Below are positions 36,531-44,929 of a stretch of 64,000 nt of DNA, piece after piece; position 1 is the first letter of the stretch; each line of letters opens with the position of its first letter. A program made the position numbers and the translations under genes. Under the pieces are notes generated by a model that saw only the letters and a list, made by a program, of their open reading frames with translations, made no database searches and was not told the origin of the DNA. The stretch covers positions 248,001 through 312,000 of the forward strand of contig NZ_CP076362.1 of NCBI RefSeq assembly GCF_018798885.1, written 5' to 3'. The stretch comes from Gemmobacter fulvus (GTDB lineage Bacteria > Pseudomonadota > Alphaproteobacteria > Rhodobacterales > Rhodobacteraceae).

Positions 36531-37973
36531 ATGACCCAGGCCGCCCCCCTTTATATTGCCGGTGAATGGCTGCAATCGGGCCGCGACAGTTCCGCCGTGC
36601 CCGACCCATCGGGCCTGCCGGATGCCGGGCGCGTCACCCATGCAACCCTCGCCGATCTGGACCGCGCCGCCGAAGCCGCGGCGGATGCCTTCCGTGGCTG
36701 GTCGCGCATGTCGGCATATGACCGATCCACCCTTCTGCGCCGCGCCGCCGATCTGCTGCGCGACCGCGCGGATCCGATTGCCCGGCTTATGGTGCGTGAA
36801 CAGGGCAAGCCGCTGGCAGAAGCGCGGGGCGAAGTGATCGGCGCGGCGGATCATATTGACTGGGCGGCAGAAGAGGGCCGCAGGCTTTATGGCCGGATGA
36901 TCCCCGCCCGTATGCCGGGTGTGCTGCAAATCGCGCGAAAGGAGGCCATCGGCCCGGTCGCCGGTTTCTCGCCCTGGAACTTCCCGGTCAGCCAGGCCGT
37001 CCGCAAGATTGCGGGCGCGCTTGGGGCCGGCTGCACCATCGTTGTGAAATGCCCCGAGGAAACGCCCTATTCCTGTGTGGAGCTGGTGCGCTGCTTTGCC
37101 GATGCGGGCCTGCCTGCCGGTGTCGTCAATCTGGTCTTTGGCCAGCCTGCACAGATCTCTGAACATCTGATCCCTCATCCGGGCATCCGCATGATCTCAT
37201 TCACCGGCTCGGTCCCGGTCGGGCGGCAACTGGGTGCCTTGGCAGCAGCGCGGGTGAAGCGCGCAACGCTGGAACTCGGCGGCCATTCGCCGTTCATTGT
37301 GTGCGAAGATGCCGATGTGGAGGCTGCAATCAAGCTGGCGGCGGGGCTGAAGTTTCGCAACGCGGGTCAGGTTTGCGCCGCACCGTCACGTTTCTATGTC
37401 CACGAGGCGCTTTATGATGCGTTTGTCGACGGGCTGGTCACCGCCGCCAAGGCCATCAAGATTGGCAACGGCTTCGAGCCGGGCGTGACCATGGGTCCGC
37501 TGGCCAACCCGCGCCGCCTGACCGCGATGGAGCGGTTCGTGGCCGATGCCACCCTGCGGGGCGGAAAACTGCGCGCCGGGGGGCGGCGTCATGGCAGCGC
37601 GGGCAATTTCTTCGAACCGACGGTGCTCACCGATGTGCCGGATGACGCCGCGCTGATGCTGGAAGAGCCCTTTGGCCCGATCGCCCCGGTCAGCGCGTTT
37701 TCATCGCTGGACAGTGCTATCCAACAGGCCAATGCCCTGCCCTTCGGGCTGGCGGCCTTTGCCTTCACCCGCAACTTCGCCACCGCCGAGAAGCTGTCAA
37801 CAGAGTTGGAGAGCGGCATGATTTCGATCAATCATTTCGGCATCGCGGCCCCGGAAACGCCTTTTGGCGGCATGAAGGAAAGCGGCTATGGCTCCGAAGG
37901 CGGCACCGAGGGGATGGAGGCCTTCGTGACCACCAAGTTCACCAGCGTCCTGGGGCTTGGCGCCGCCTCCTGA
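36531..37973 (+). CDS. NAD(P)-dependent succinate-semialdehyde dehydrogenase-type enzyme
   Basis: 480-aa aldehyde dehydrogenase. Seen: GPVAGFSPWNFPVSQAVRKIAGALGAGCTIVVKCPEETP (cofactor and catalytic Asn), SFTGSVPVGRQL, catalytic glutamate in LELGGHSPFIV, catalytic cysteine in NAGQVCAAPSRFYV, and the C-terminal NHFGIAAPETPFGGMKESGYGSEGG typical of GabD-type enzymes. Likely oxidises succinic or another amino-derived semialdehyde produced by the preceding aminotransferase. GCAGGAG precedes the ATG. Confidence 0.92.
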   Translation: MTQAAPLYIAGEWLQSGRDSSAVPDPSGLPDAGRVTHATLADLDRAAEAAADAFRGWSRMSAYDRSTLLRRAADLLRDRADPIARLMVREQGKPLAEARGEVIGAADHIDWAAEEGRRLYGRMIPARMPGVLQIARKEAIGPVAGFSPWNFPVSQAVRKIAGALGAGCTIVVKCPEETPYSCVELVRCFADAGLPAGVVNLVFGQPAQISEHLIPHPGIRMISFTGSVPVGRQLGALAAARVKRATLELGGHSPFIVCEDADVEAAIKLAAGLKFRNAGQVCAAPSRFYVHEALYDAFVDGLVTAAKAIKIGNGFEPGVTMGPLANPRRLTAMERFVADATLRGGKLRAGGRRHGSAGNFFEPTVLTDVPDDAALMLEEPFGPIAPVSAFSSLDSAIQQANALPFGLAAFAFTRNFATAEKLSTELESGMISINHFGIAAPETPFGGMKESGYGSEGGTEGMEAFVTTKFTSVLGLGAAS

Positions 37974-37984
37974 GGGGGACCGGA

Positions 37985-38788
37985 ATGGGCCAGCAACTGC
38001 ATTTCGACGCGGATCCTCCGTCGCGCAAACCCACACTTTTGCTGGTGCATGGGCTTCTCAGCAGCCGGAACCACTGGTTGCCGAACCTGCCGGCGCTCCG
38101 GCGGGTTTTCCGCACGGTCAGGGTTGATCTGCCGGGGCATGGGCTTTCCCCTGCCCGGCCATCCCCCGATCAACTGCACCCAGATCATCTGGTTCAGGCG
38201 CTGGACAGCATCCGGCAGCGGCTGGGCCTGACCAACTGGGCGCTGTGTGGCCAGAGCTTTGGTGCCGGTCTCACCCTGCGCTATGCCCTGCAATGGCCCG
38301 AACGGGTGCCGTTTCATATCTTTACCAATGCCACCGTCGCCGTGTCGGACATGACCCCCGCGCAGGTGCTGAGCCATTGGACCACGCGCCTGCCAAGGTT
38401 GAAATCGGGCCAGCCCGACGCCTTGCTGCAGGAACCCGTGCATCCCAGCCATGCCCGCTTCTGGCCTGCGGAGCTGCGCGACCGGCTGGCACAAGATGCG
38501 GCGGGCATGGATCCGCTGGCCTATGCCGCGCTGATCGAGCATGGCCTTGCCCATCTGCCATTGGGCCGCACTCTCGCCCACCTGCGCCCGCCAGGCTTGC
38601 TGGTCAACGGGCAGCACGAACGCCGGTTCCAGCCGCTGCGCACCACACTGCCCGCTATGATACCCTGTCTGCATATTGTGGATCTGCCGGGAGGCCATTC
38701 GATCAACATCGACAATGCGGCAGGATTTGATGCCGCCGTTCTGAAGTTCGCGTCTGAACATCTGGGCTTCCCGGACGAAAGCCAGTAG
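37985..38788 (+). CDS. Alpha/beta-fold hydrolase
   Basis: 267-aa soluble hydrolase. The oxyanion stretch LLLVHGLLSSRNHWLPNLPAL, the nucleophile elbow LCGQSFGAGL (Ser), and the terminal histidine in DLPGGHSINIDNAAGFDAAV are all in place; the acid may be in LLVNGQHERRF. GAGGGGGACC lies just before the ATG, 11 bases after the dehydrogenase stop, so it belongs to the same operon. It may cleave an ester or lactone feeding the amine route; substrate unknown. Confidence 0.85.
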   Translation: MGQQLHFDADPPSRKPTLLLVHGLLSSRNHWLPNLPALRRVFRTVRVDLPGHGLSPARPSPDQLHPDHLVQALDSIRQRLGLTNWALCGQSFGAGLTLRYALQWPERVPFHIFTNATVAVSDMTPAQVLSHWTTRLPRLKSGQPDALLQEPVHPSHARFWPAELRDRLAQDAAGMDPLAYAALIEHGLAHLPLGRTLAHLRPPGLLVNGQHERRFQPLRTTLPAMIPCLHIVDLPGGHSINIDNAAGFDAAVLKFASEHLGFPDESQ

Positions 38789-38795
38789 GTTACCG

Positions 38796-38815
38796 TTACA
38801 ACGATCTGGTTGTGA
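38796..38815 (+). promoter_or_regulatory. Candidate operator of the MarR regulator
   Basis: TTACAAC and GTTGTGA form a near-perfect inverted repeat (one mismatch) with a 6-base spacer, 33 bases before the MarR start. Size and place suit an autoregulatory MarR dimer site. A related dyad occurs at 41700-41731. Confidence 0.45.
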
Positions 38816-38848
38816 TCTTTAACGTTCTGATATTCAGGTGTAGGACAG

Positions 38849-39394
38849 ATGGACAAGGCAACACGGCTTGACGGCATCGGCGACAAGAACGGCGACATCC
38901 GCCACCTGTTTACCTATAATCTGCAACGGCTTGCCGGTGTGTCCAGCCGCATCGCCATGCTGACAATCCGGCCTGAATTCCAGATCAACACCCTGGATTG
39001 GCGGGCGATGGCCGTGCTGGACTTTCTGGGCGTGGCCACCTTGCAGGTGCTGGCCCGGCGCGCGGGCGTGCAGAAAAGCCAGATGAGCCGCACGGTCGCG
39101 GCGCTGGAGGCGAATGGCATGATCCAGCGTGAAGACAACCCCCGCGACAAGCGCAGCGTTCACCTGAGGCTGACGCCCAAGGGCAAGGATCTTGTGCAGG
39201 CCATTCTGGAAGCCTCGCGCGAACGGAACCGCGCGATGCTGAGCCAGCTTTCCGACGCGGAAAGGTTGCAACTGATGGCGCTGCTGGACAAAGTCACCAT
39301 CGGATCGCTGAACTATCTGAAACAGTTGAAAGGCCATGAGGAGGGCGACGAACCACCCTCCCCCGAAACCGCCTTTGAAACAGAAGTGTTTTAG
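38849..39394 (+). CDS. MarR-family transcriptional regulator
   Basis: 181-aa regulator. Core: LDWRAMAVLDFLGVATLQVLARRAGVQKSQMSRTVAALEANGMIQREDNPRDKRSVHLRLTPKGKDLVQAIL, a complete winged helix with the conserved wing Asp-x-Arg (about residues 90-105). N-terminal 30 residues and the acidic tail EEGDEPPSPETAFETEVF are variable. It is separated by 60 bases, containing an inverted repeat, from the hydrolase gene, so it may have its own promoter. It may govern the amine operon to the left and/or the long operon to the right. Confidence 0.9.
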   Translation: MDKATRLDGIGDKNGDIRHLFTYNLQRLAGVSSRIAMLTIRPEFQINTLDWRAMAVLDFLGVATLQVLARRAGVQKSQMSRTVAALEANGMIQREDNPRDKRSVHLRLTPKGKDLVQAILEASRERNRAMLSQLSDAERLQLMALLDKVTIGSLNYLKQLKGHEEGDEPPSPETAFETEVF

Positions 39395-39419
39395 GCTGGA
39401 TAAGCTGCACGGAACATCC

Positions 39420-39444
39420 GCAGGGCAGACCCACGCTGCCCTGC
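39420..39444. other. Hairpin between convergent genes
   Basis: GCAGGGCAG (39420-39428) pairs perfectly with CTGCCCTGC (39436-39444) over a 7-base loop. It lies between the MarR gene and the convergent nitronate monooxygenase gene. There is no T-run on either side, so terminator use is uncertain. Confidence 0.5.
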
Positions 39445-39457
39445 CCCGCGCAAGGCC

Positions 39458-40411
39458 CTAGCGCGGCAGAGCTGCGACGATCGCCCGATATTCCCGGGCA
39501 ATCTCGAACACGATGTCGGCGGCGGGCTGGATCCGCTGCACCAGACCGGCAGACTGCCCGGCCTCAAGCTTGCCGCGCTGAACATCGCCATCCAGCGCCG
39601 CCATCTTCAGGGTCGATGCGGTGAACAGGCTGCGGCGGTCATCTTCGGGCGCATTGGCGGTTTCCAGTGCAGTCATGCGTTCGGTGAACTCATTGGCAAT
39701 GGCGCGGATGAGGCCCAGCCCGCGCCCGACAGTGCGGGTATCGGCGATCCCCGCCGCGACAACCGCCTGTTTATACCCCTGTGCCAGCCCGGCTTCGGGC
39801 GTCGCCATGAAGCGGGTGCCGAAATTCGCCGCCCCTGCCCCCAGCGCCAGCGCCGCCGCCAGCCCGGCCCCATCGGCGAACCCGCCCGAGGCGATGACCG
39901 GCAGACGCCCGTCCATCGCCCGGACCACCGCCCGCGTCAGAACCAGAGTCGAGACCAATGCCTCGGGCGGATGGCCCCCGGCCTCGCCCCCCACGACGAT
40001 CAGCCCGTCAACGCCCTTGTTCGCCGCACTCAGCGCATGGGCTTCGCTTGCGACGACATGCAGGCAGATTGTGCCGAGCGCCTTGAAGCGTTTCAGATAC
40101 TTGTCCGGCCCGCCTTGCGAGGCGATCAGGATCGGCACCCGCTTTTGCTCCAGCAGGTCGAGGATCTCTTCAGAGCCCTTGCGATACAGCGGCATGTTGA
40201 CGGCAAACGGCTTGTCGCTGCCCGCACGCAGGGTATCTATGGCCTCGGCCAGGGCTGCGGGATACATCGGCCCCGCGGCAATCACGCCCAGACCCCCGGC
40301 CCGGCTGACCGCCAGCGGCAGCGCCGCATTCGACGAGGCCCAGGACATCCCCGCCTGCAGGATCGGCAGGTCGATCCCCAGAAGCCGCGTGACAGAGGTT
40401 TCAATCCGCAT
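39458..40411 (-). CDS. Nitronate monooxygenase-family flavoprotein
   Basis: 317-aa FMN TIM-barrel enzyme. N-terminus TRLLGIDLPILQAGMSWASSNAALPLAVSRAGGLGVIAAG, phosphate-binding VVGGEAGGHP and VIASGGFADGAGLAAALALGAGAANFGTRFMAT. The start at 40411 is family-typical; the frame extends 20 codons upstream. Different from the copy at 2606-3634 (low identity). In clusters with CoA enzymes such proteins can act as 2-enoyl-CoA or nitronate oxidoreductases, but no substrate is readable. A terminator-like hairpin separates it from the gene upstream on the same strand, so it is transcribed separately. Confidence 0.82.
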   Translation of the reverse strand: MRIETSVTRLLGIDLPILQAGMSWASSNAALPLAVSRAGGLGVIAAGPMYPAALAEAIDTLRAGSDKPFAVNMPLYRKGSEEILDLLEQKRVPILIASQGGPDKYLKRFKALGTICLHVVASEAHALSAANKGVDGLIVVGGEAGGHPPEALVSTLVLTRAVVRAMDGRLPVIASGGFADGAGLAAALALGAGAANFGTRFMATPEAGLAQGYKQAVVAAGIADTRTVGRGLGLIRAIANEFTERMTALETANAPEDDRRSLFTASTLKMAALDGDVQRGKLEAGQSAGLVQRIQPAADIVFEIAREYRAIVAALPR

Positions 40412-40435
40412 TCCGTAATTCCTTGATCTTGCCGA

Positions 40436-40465
40436 CAGTAAAACGCGGCCCGCATTGGGGCCGCG
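40436..40465 (-). terminator. Terminator after the substrate-binding protein gene
   Basis: On the minus strand CGCGGCCC pairs with GGGCCGCG (40444-40451 and 40458-40465, 6-base loop) and is followed by TTTTAC. It lies 12 bases past the stop of the binding-protein gene and ends the long operon that starts at 50857. Confidence 0.72.
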
Positions 40466-40477
40466 CTTCAAGAGCGT

Positions 40478-41524
40478 TCAGTTCGAGACGCCGGACCAGG
40501 TGTTGAACCGGACGGTCAGGTCTTCCAGATTGTCCTGCCAGAATTCGCGCGCCGCCTCTGATCCAAGAAACAGCGCGGTGTCCAGATTGTCGCCTGCGGG
40601 CAACATCGGCACCCGTGCGGCATCCACCAGATCCATCGCAGCAGGCACCGTCGGCCCATAGGCGAAGCGGTTCGAAAAATCGGCCTGGCGCTGCGCATCC
40701 GACGCATAGGCGATCAGCTCATGCGCCAGATCGGGATAGGGCGTGCCGGCCGGAATGACCCAGGCATCGGCATCATAGAGGGTGTTTTCCCACAGGATCC
40801 CCAGCGGACGCCCTTCGTCCAGCGCGGCAGAGATGCGACCGTTATAGGCCAGCGCCATGGTGACATCGCCCGAAACCAGCCACTCGGCCGGCTGCGCGCC
40901 CGAGTTCCACCACTGAATGCTGCTCTTGATCGTGTCGAGCTTGGCAAAGGCGCGGTCCACCCCCTCTGGCGTCGCCAGCACCGTATAGACATCCGCAGGG
41001 GCAACCCCATCGGCCATCAGCGCGAATTCAAGATTGATCTTGGGGCCACGGCGCATGCCGCGCTTGCCCGGCCAGGTCTGCAGGTCGAAGAAATTCGCCA
41101 CGGTGGTCGGCGCCGTCCCGATGGTGCTTTCGTTGAAGGCCATCACCACAGACCAGATCACGGTGCCGACGCCACATTCGGACACAGCTGCGTCGTAGAA
41201 GCTGTCTTTCGGCCCGATCTTCGTCCAGTCGATGGGCATGAAGATGCCCTCTTCACAGCCGCGCACCAGTTCGGCCGTTTCGACCTGCACCACATCCCAC
41301 GGAATGACGCCGGTATCCTGCATCGCCTTGAAGGGTGCCCAGCCGCCATCATAGACATCATCCAGAACCCGGATGCCCTTTTCGGTGCCAAAAGGCGTGA
41401 ACATGATGTCGCGCTTTGCATCCTGCACCGCGCCGCCCCATGCGGTGACGGTCAGATCCCGGCTCTGCGCCGCCACGGGTGAGGCCAGCAATGTGGCAAG
41501 CCCAATTGCAAGAAGTTTCCTCAT
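40478..41524 (-). CDS. Polyamine-type ABC transporter substrate-binding protein (PotD-like)
   Basis: 348-aa periplasmic binding protein with signal peptide MRKLLAIGLATLLASPVAAQS. The fold begins RDLTVTAWGGAVQDAKRDIMFTPFGTEKGIRVLDDVYDGG, matching the PotD/PotF branch that binds polyamines, opines, quaternary or sulfonium compounds. It is the last gene of the importer, separated from the permease by 214 bases containing an 8-bp dyad, a layout that often raises the level of the binding protein. The ligand cannot be read; a DMSP-like or polyamine-like cation is possible. Confidence 0.87.
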   Translation of the reverse strand: MRKLLAIGLATLLASPVAAQSRDLTVTAWGGAVQDAKRDIMFTPFGTEKGIRVLDDVYDGGWAPFKAMQDTGVIPWDVVQVETAELVRGCEEGIFMPIDWTKIGPKDSFYDAAVSECGVGTVIWSVVMAFNESTIGTAPTTVANFFDLQTWPGKRGMRRGPKINLEFALMADGVAPADVYTVLATPEGVDRAFAKLDTIKSSIQWWNSGAQPAEWLVSGDVTMALAYNGRISAALDEGRPLGILWENTLYDADAWVIPAGTPYPDLAHELIAYASDAQRQADFSNRFAYGPTVPAAMDLVDAARVPMLPAGDNLDTALFLGSEAAREFWQDNLEDLTVRFNTWSGVSN

Positions 41525-41699
41525 GATATTTCCCTGTTGTTGGTGATTATCCGATTGTTGGTGCTGGCCTGACAGCGCGCAGCCGACACAGAAAAATCGT
41601 TGTCCTTCTGTGGCATCGCCCGGATCGCTGCGGTTTCAGAGGCGCTTGCCACAAGATCCCGCAGTGATTCCCAGCCTGTTCAGGTTACGTTTAATTAGG

Positions 41700-41731
41700 T
41701 GATGTTGTAAACTATATTGTAGTCAACATCA
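41700..41731 (-). repeat. 8-bp inverted repeat between permease and binding-protein genes
   Basis: TGATGTTG (41700-41707) and CAACATCA (41724-41731) are exact complements with a 16-base spacer. The pair starts 8 bases past the permease stop. It could be an intercistronic stem-loop or an operator; the core TTACAAC on the minus strand is shared with the site before the MarR gene. Confidence 0.55.
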
Positions 41732-41738
41732 TCAAATA

Positions 41739-42539
41739 TCATCGCAGGATCTGGTTGCGCGCGGCCCGGCTTCGCAGCACCTCATAGGCGGCCAGCAGAC
41801 CGACCGTGAACACGATCACCAAGGTCGAAATCGCGATGATCGAGGGGTCAAGCTGCTCGCGCAGGCCCGAGAAAAGCTGCCGTGGCAGGGTGAACTGCGC
41901 GGGCGAGGCAATGAACAGCGCGATGATGACCTCATCAAACGAGGTCATGAAGGCAAACAGCGCGCCCGAGATCACCCCCGGTGCCACCAGCGGCAGAATG
42001 ACCGACAGGAACGTGGTCACAGGCCGCGCGCCGAGGCTGGAGGACGCCAGCACCAGCCGCCTGTCAAACCCGCGCAAAGCGGCGCTGACGGTAATCACCA
42101 CATAGGGCGCACCGATGGCGGCATGTGCCAGGATCATCCCGGTGAATGTGCCGCTCAGCCCCATGCGCGCGAACATGAAATAGATGCCAAGCGCCACAAT
42201 CACCATCGGCACGATCAGCGGCGAGATCAGGATGCCAATGATGATGCCCCGGCCCGGAAAATTGGCGATGGTCAGCCCGTAGGCCGCCAGCGTGCCCAGC
42301 GTGGTCGCAATCGCCGTTGCGCCCAAAGCAATGATCAGGCTGTTCTTGACCGCTGCAAGCCAGGGCGTCGGCTGCAACACCGTCTCGTACCAGCGCAGCG
42401 ACAGGCCCGGCAGCGGATAGCTGAGAAAGCTGCCGGAACTGAACGACAAGGGCATGATGATCGCAATCGGAACGACCAGAAACAGGCAGACCAGAAGGGT
42501 GAAGACGGTCAGCACAATCGGGTTTTTCGGGGGGTTCAT
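41739..42539 (-). CDS. Polyamine-type ABC transporter permease (PotC-like)
   Basis: 266-aa inner-membrane permease with six segments. Seen: IIALGATAIATTLGTLAAYGL, the EAA-type loop ASSSLGARPVTTFLSVILPLVAPGVISGALFAFMTSFDEVIIALFI, which contacts the ATPase. It partners the PotB-like permease immediately upstream (9-base gap) and the PotA-like ATPase. Start ATG follows GAGGTCG. Part of the long minus-strand operon. Confidence 0.9.
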   Translation of the reverse strand: MNPPKNPIVLTVFTLLVCLFLVVPIAIIMPLSFSSGSFLSYPLPGLSLRWYETVLQPTPWLAAVKNSLIIALGATAIATTLGTLAAYGLTIANFPGRGIIIGILISPLIVPMVIVALGIYFMFARMGLSGTFTGMILAHAAIGAPYVVITVSAALRGFDRRLVLASSSLGARPVTTFLSVILPLVAPGVISGALFAFMTSFDEVIIALFIASPAQFTLPRQLFSGLREQLDPSIIAISTLVIVFTVGLLAAYEVLRSRAARNQILR

Positions 42540-42548
42540 ATCGACCTC

Positions 42549-43766
42549 TCAGACGGTGAAGCCGCGGGCGCCGAACGCCTTGCGGAACACGACATAGACG
42601 ACAATGGTGGTCAGCAGCAGCAGACCCGCCGCAGCGCTGGCCATGCCCCAATTGCCGAGATTCAGCGCAAATTGTGTGATCAGATAGCTCAGCATCTGGT
42701 CTTGCGCGCCCCCGACCAGCGCGGGGGTGATGTAGTAGCCAAGCGCAAGAATGAAGACCAGCAGCGCCCCCGCACTGACACCGGGCAGCGATTGCGGCAG
42801 ATAGACCGTTCGGAAGGCCGCAAATGGCCGCGCCCCCAGCGACATAGCCGCCATCACATGCGCCGCCGGAATGGTGCGCATCGCGTTGTAGGTCGGCAGC
42901 ACCACGAAGGGCAGCAGCACATGCACCATCGCGATATAGACGCCCAGCCTGTTGAAGATCAGCTCCAGTGGCGCGTCAATCAGACCTGCCTTCAGCAAGA
43001 AGCTGTTCACCATGCCCTCGCGCTGCAACAGCGTCATCCATGCCGCCGTCCGCACCAGAACCGAGATCCAGAACGGCAACAGCACGCAGGCCAGCACGAT
43101 CCGCGCGGTGACTGGCCGGGCATGGGCCGCGAAATAGGCAACCGGATAGCCGATCACGATGCAGAGCAAGGTCACCGACAGGCTGATGACCAGCGTGCGT
43201 TTCAGGTAATCCAGATACAGCGCCTGATCGGGAGGAACCGCAGCGATCACGCCGCCCTGATCGCGCCGCAGGTCCAGCACCGCCAGCAGATACCGCGCGG
43301 TGTAAGGGGTGGCGGTGGCTTGCAGATGCACCCAACGCTCGGTCTCGGCCCAAGCCGGGTCCAGATCGGTCAGCGCTTGCAGATAGGGCGGCTGCATCTC
43401 GCCCGCCTCGCGCGCCGCGCGCATCATCACGCTGCGCATGCCGGGCTGTTCCTCGTTGATGCGGGTGGCGGCGGCGGCAATGGTCTTTGCAGCATAGGCC
43501 CCGGCGATTTCCGGAACCATGATGGCGGCCATGTCCTCGGTCGGGGGGCTGGTGCCGTCCCAGTTCAGCAGCATGGCAGAGGTCTGCGGCAAGGCGTTGC
43601 TGACATCCGGGCTGGCGATGGATTTGGTCAGCGTCGTGGCGATGGGGGCGACAAAGACCACGCCGAGAAATGCCAGCAGCGGCAGCACCATCAGAAAGGC
43701 GGTCAACTGCCGCCCACGTTCGGCCCGCCGCATTGCGCGGCGCAGGTCAGGCTGCGGTGCGCTCAT
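42549..43766 (-). CDS. Polyamine-type ABC transporter permease (PotB-like, with long insert)
   Basis: 405-aa permease; longer than usual (about 290-310) because a hydrophilic insert of about 100 residues (roughly 45-170, from SPDVSNALPQTSAM) lies between membrane segments 1 and 2, on the periplasmic side. This insert is known in a subgroup of opine/polyamine permeases. The EAA loop is AMSLGARPFAAFRTVYLPQSLPGVSAGALLVFILALGYYITPALVGG. The start overlaps the ATPase stop (ATGA). Confidence 0.88.
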   Translation of the reverse strand: MSAPQPDLRRAMRRAERGRQLTAFLMVLPLLAFLGVVFVAPIATTLTKSIASPDVSNALPQTSAMLLNWDGTSPPTEDMAAIMVPEIAGAYAAKTIAAAATRINEEQPGMRSVMMRAAREAGEMQPPYLQALTDLDPAWAETERWVHLQATATPYTARYLLAVLDLRRDQGGVIAAVPPDQALYLDYLKRTLVISLSVTLLCIVIGYPVAYFAAHARPVTARIVLACVLLPFWISVLVRTAAWMTLLQREGMVNSFLLKAGLIDAPLELIFNRLGVYIAMVHVLLPFVVLPTYNAMRTIPAAHVMAAMSLGARPFAAFRTVYLPQSLPGVSAGALLVFILALGYYITPALVGGAQDQMLSYLITQFALNLGNWGMASAAAGLLLLTTIVVYVVFRKAFGARGFTV

Positions 43767-44878
43767 TTCCCCTCCTCCCGGTCCAGAACCCGGGCGCGTT
43801 CGCGCGGCCAGCTCAGGTCGATGGCGGTGCCGGGTTCAAAGCGGTCGGTGCGTTCCAGACTGCTGCGGGCGGTGATGCCCTTGCAGCCCGCGACCTCGAC
43901 CTCATACCGCAGATGGTCGCCATGATAGATCAGCGTGCGCACCACGCCGCGCACCGCGCCGAGGCCGCCCTGACCATCGGCAGCCAGCGCAAGACGCTCG
44001 GGGCGAACCGCCAGATTGACGGTCTGGCAGATCACCGCATTCAGCACGTTCAGGCCCTGAACCTCGGTCCCGCAGGACAGGCGGACCCGGGCGAAAGCGC
44101 CCTCCACCGCTGTAACCTTGCCGTGGAAGTTGTTGATCTCGCCAATAAAGTTGCCAACGAAGGAACAGTTCGGCTCTTCATAGATCTCCTGCGGTGTGCC
44201 GATTTGCAGGATGGTGCCGCGGTTGAATACGGCGATGCGGTTCGACATGGTCAGCGCCTCGGACTGATCATGGGTCACATAGACGACCGTCATGCCCAGT
44301 TCTTCGTGCAGGCGCTTGATCTCGATCTGCATATGCTCGCGCAGCTGTTTGTCCAGCGCGCCCAGCGGTTCGTCCATCAGAACCACATCGGGTTCGCTGA
44401 CCAGCGCGCGCGCCAGTGCGATCCGCTGCTGCTGACCGCCCGAAAGCTGGGTCGGCAGGCGGCTGGCGAATTTTCCCATATGAACCTTTTCCAGCGCCGT
44501 TTCGACCCGGCGATCAATATCGCCCTTCGGGATGCGGCGCTGTTTCAGCGGATAGGCGATGTTTTGCGCCACCGTCATATGCGGAAACAGCGCATAGCTT
44601 TGAAACACCACGCCCATGTTGCGCTTGTAGGCCGGGGTGCGGTCCAGCCGCTTGCCCGCAAGGTGGATTTCGCCGCCGGTCGGGTTTTCAAACCCGGCCA
44701 GCATCATCAGCAGCGTCGTCTTGCCCGACCCCGAGGGGCCCAGCAGCGTCACGAATTCGCCGCGCTGAATGGACAGTGACAGGCCGTCGACGACATTGCT
44801 CGCGCCGTCATAGGTCTTTGAAATATCTCGGAATTCGACAAAGGGGGCAGACAGGGTCTGCGTCTGTTGGGCTACCAT
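43763..44878 (-). CDS. Polyamine-type ABC transporter ATP-binding protein (PotA-like)
   Basis: 371-aa ATPase with TOBE domain. Walker A GPSGSGKTTLLMML, Q-loop VFQSYALFPHMTV, signature LSGGQQQRIALARAL, Walker B VVLMDEPLGALD, switch VTHDQSEALTM, then a C-terminal TOBE region (GEINNFHGKVTAVEGAFARVRLSCG...NLAVRPERLAL). ATG at 44878 follows GAGGAC. First transporter gene, 51 bases after the cupin gene of the same operon; overlaps the next gene by ATGA. Probably serves uptake of the compound degraded by the upstream enzymes. Confidence 0.92.
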   Translation of the reverse strand: MVAQQTQTLSAPFVEFRDISKTYDGASNVVDGLSLSIQRGEFVTLLGPSGSGKTTLLMMLAGFENPTGGEIHLAGKRLDRTPAYKRNMGVVFQSYALFPHMTVAQNIAYPLKQRRIPKGDIDRRVETALEKVHMGKFASRLPTQLSGGQQQRIALARALVSEPDVVLMDEPLGALDKQLREHMQIEIKRLHEELGMTVVYVTHDQSEALTMSNRIAVFNRGTILQIGTPQEIYEEPNCSFVGNFIGEINNFHGKVTAVEGAFARVRLSCGTEVQGLNVLNAVICQTVNLAVRPERLALAADGQGGLGAVRGVVRTLIYHGDHLRYEVEVAGCKGITARSSLERTDRFEPGTAIDLSWPRERARVLDREEGK

Positions 44879-44929
44879 GATGTCCTCGGCATGTTGGGAG
44901 ACGCGCCGTTGGGCCGGCGCTGATGTCAT

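Noticed and set aside
39420-39444. Perfect 9-bp hairpin taken as an intrinsic terminator
   Set aside because: No T-run on either side; kept only as a hairpin.
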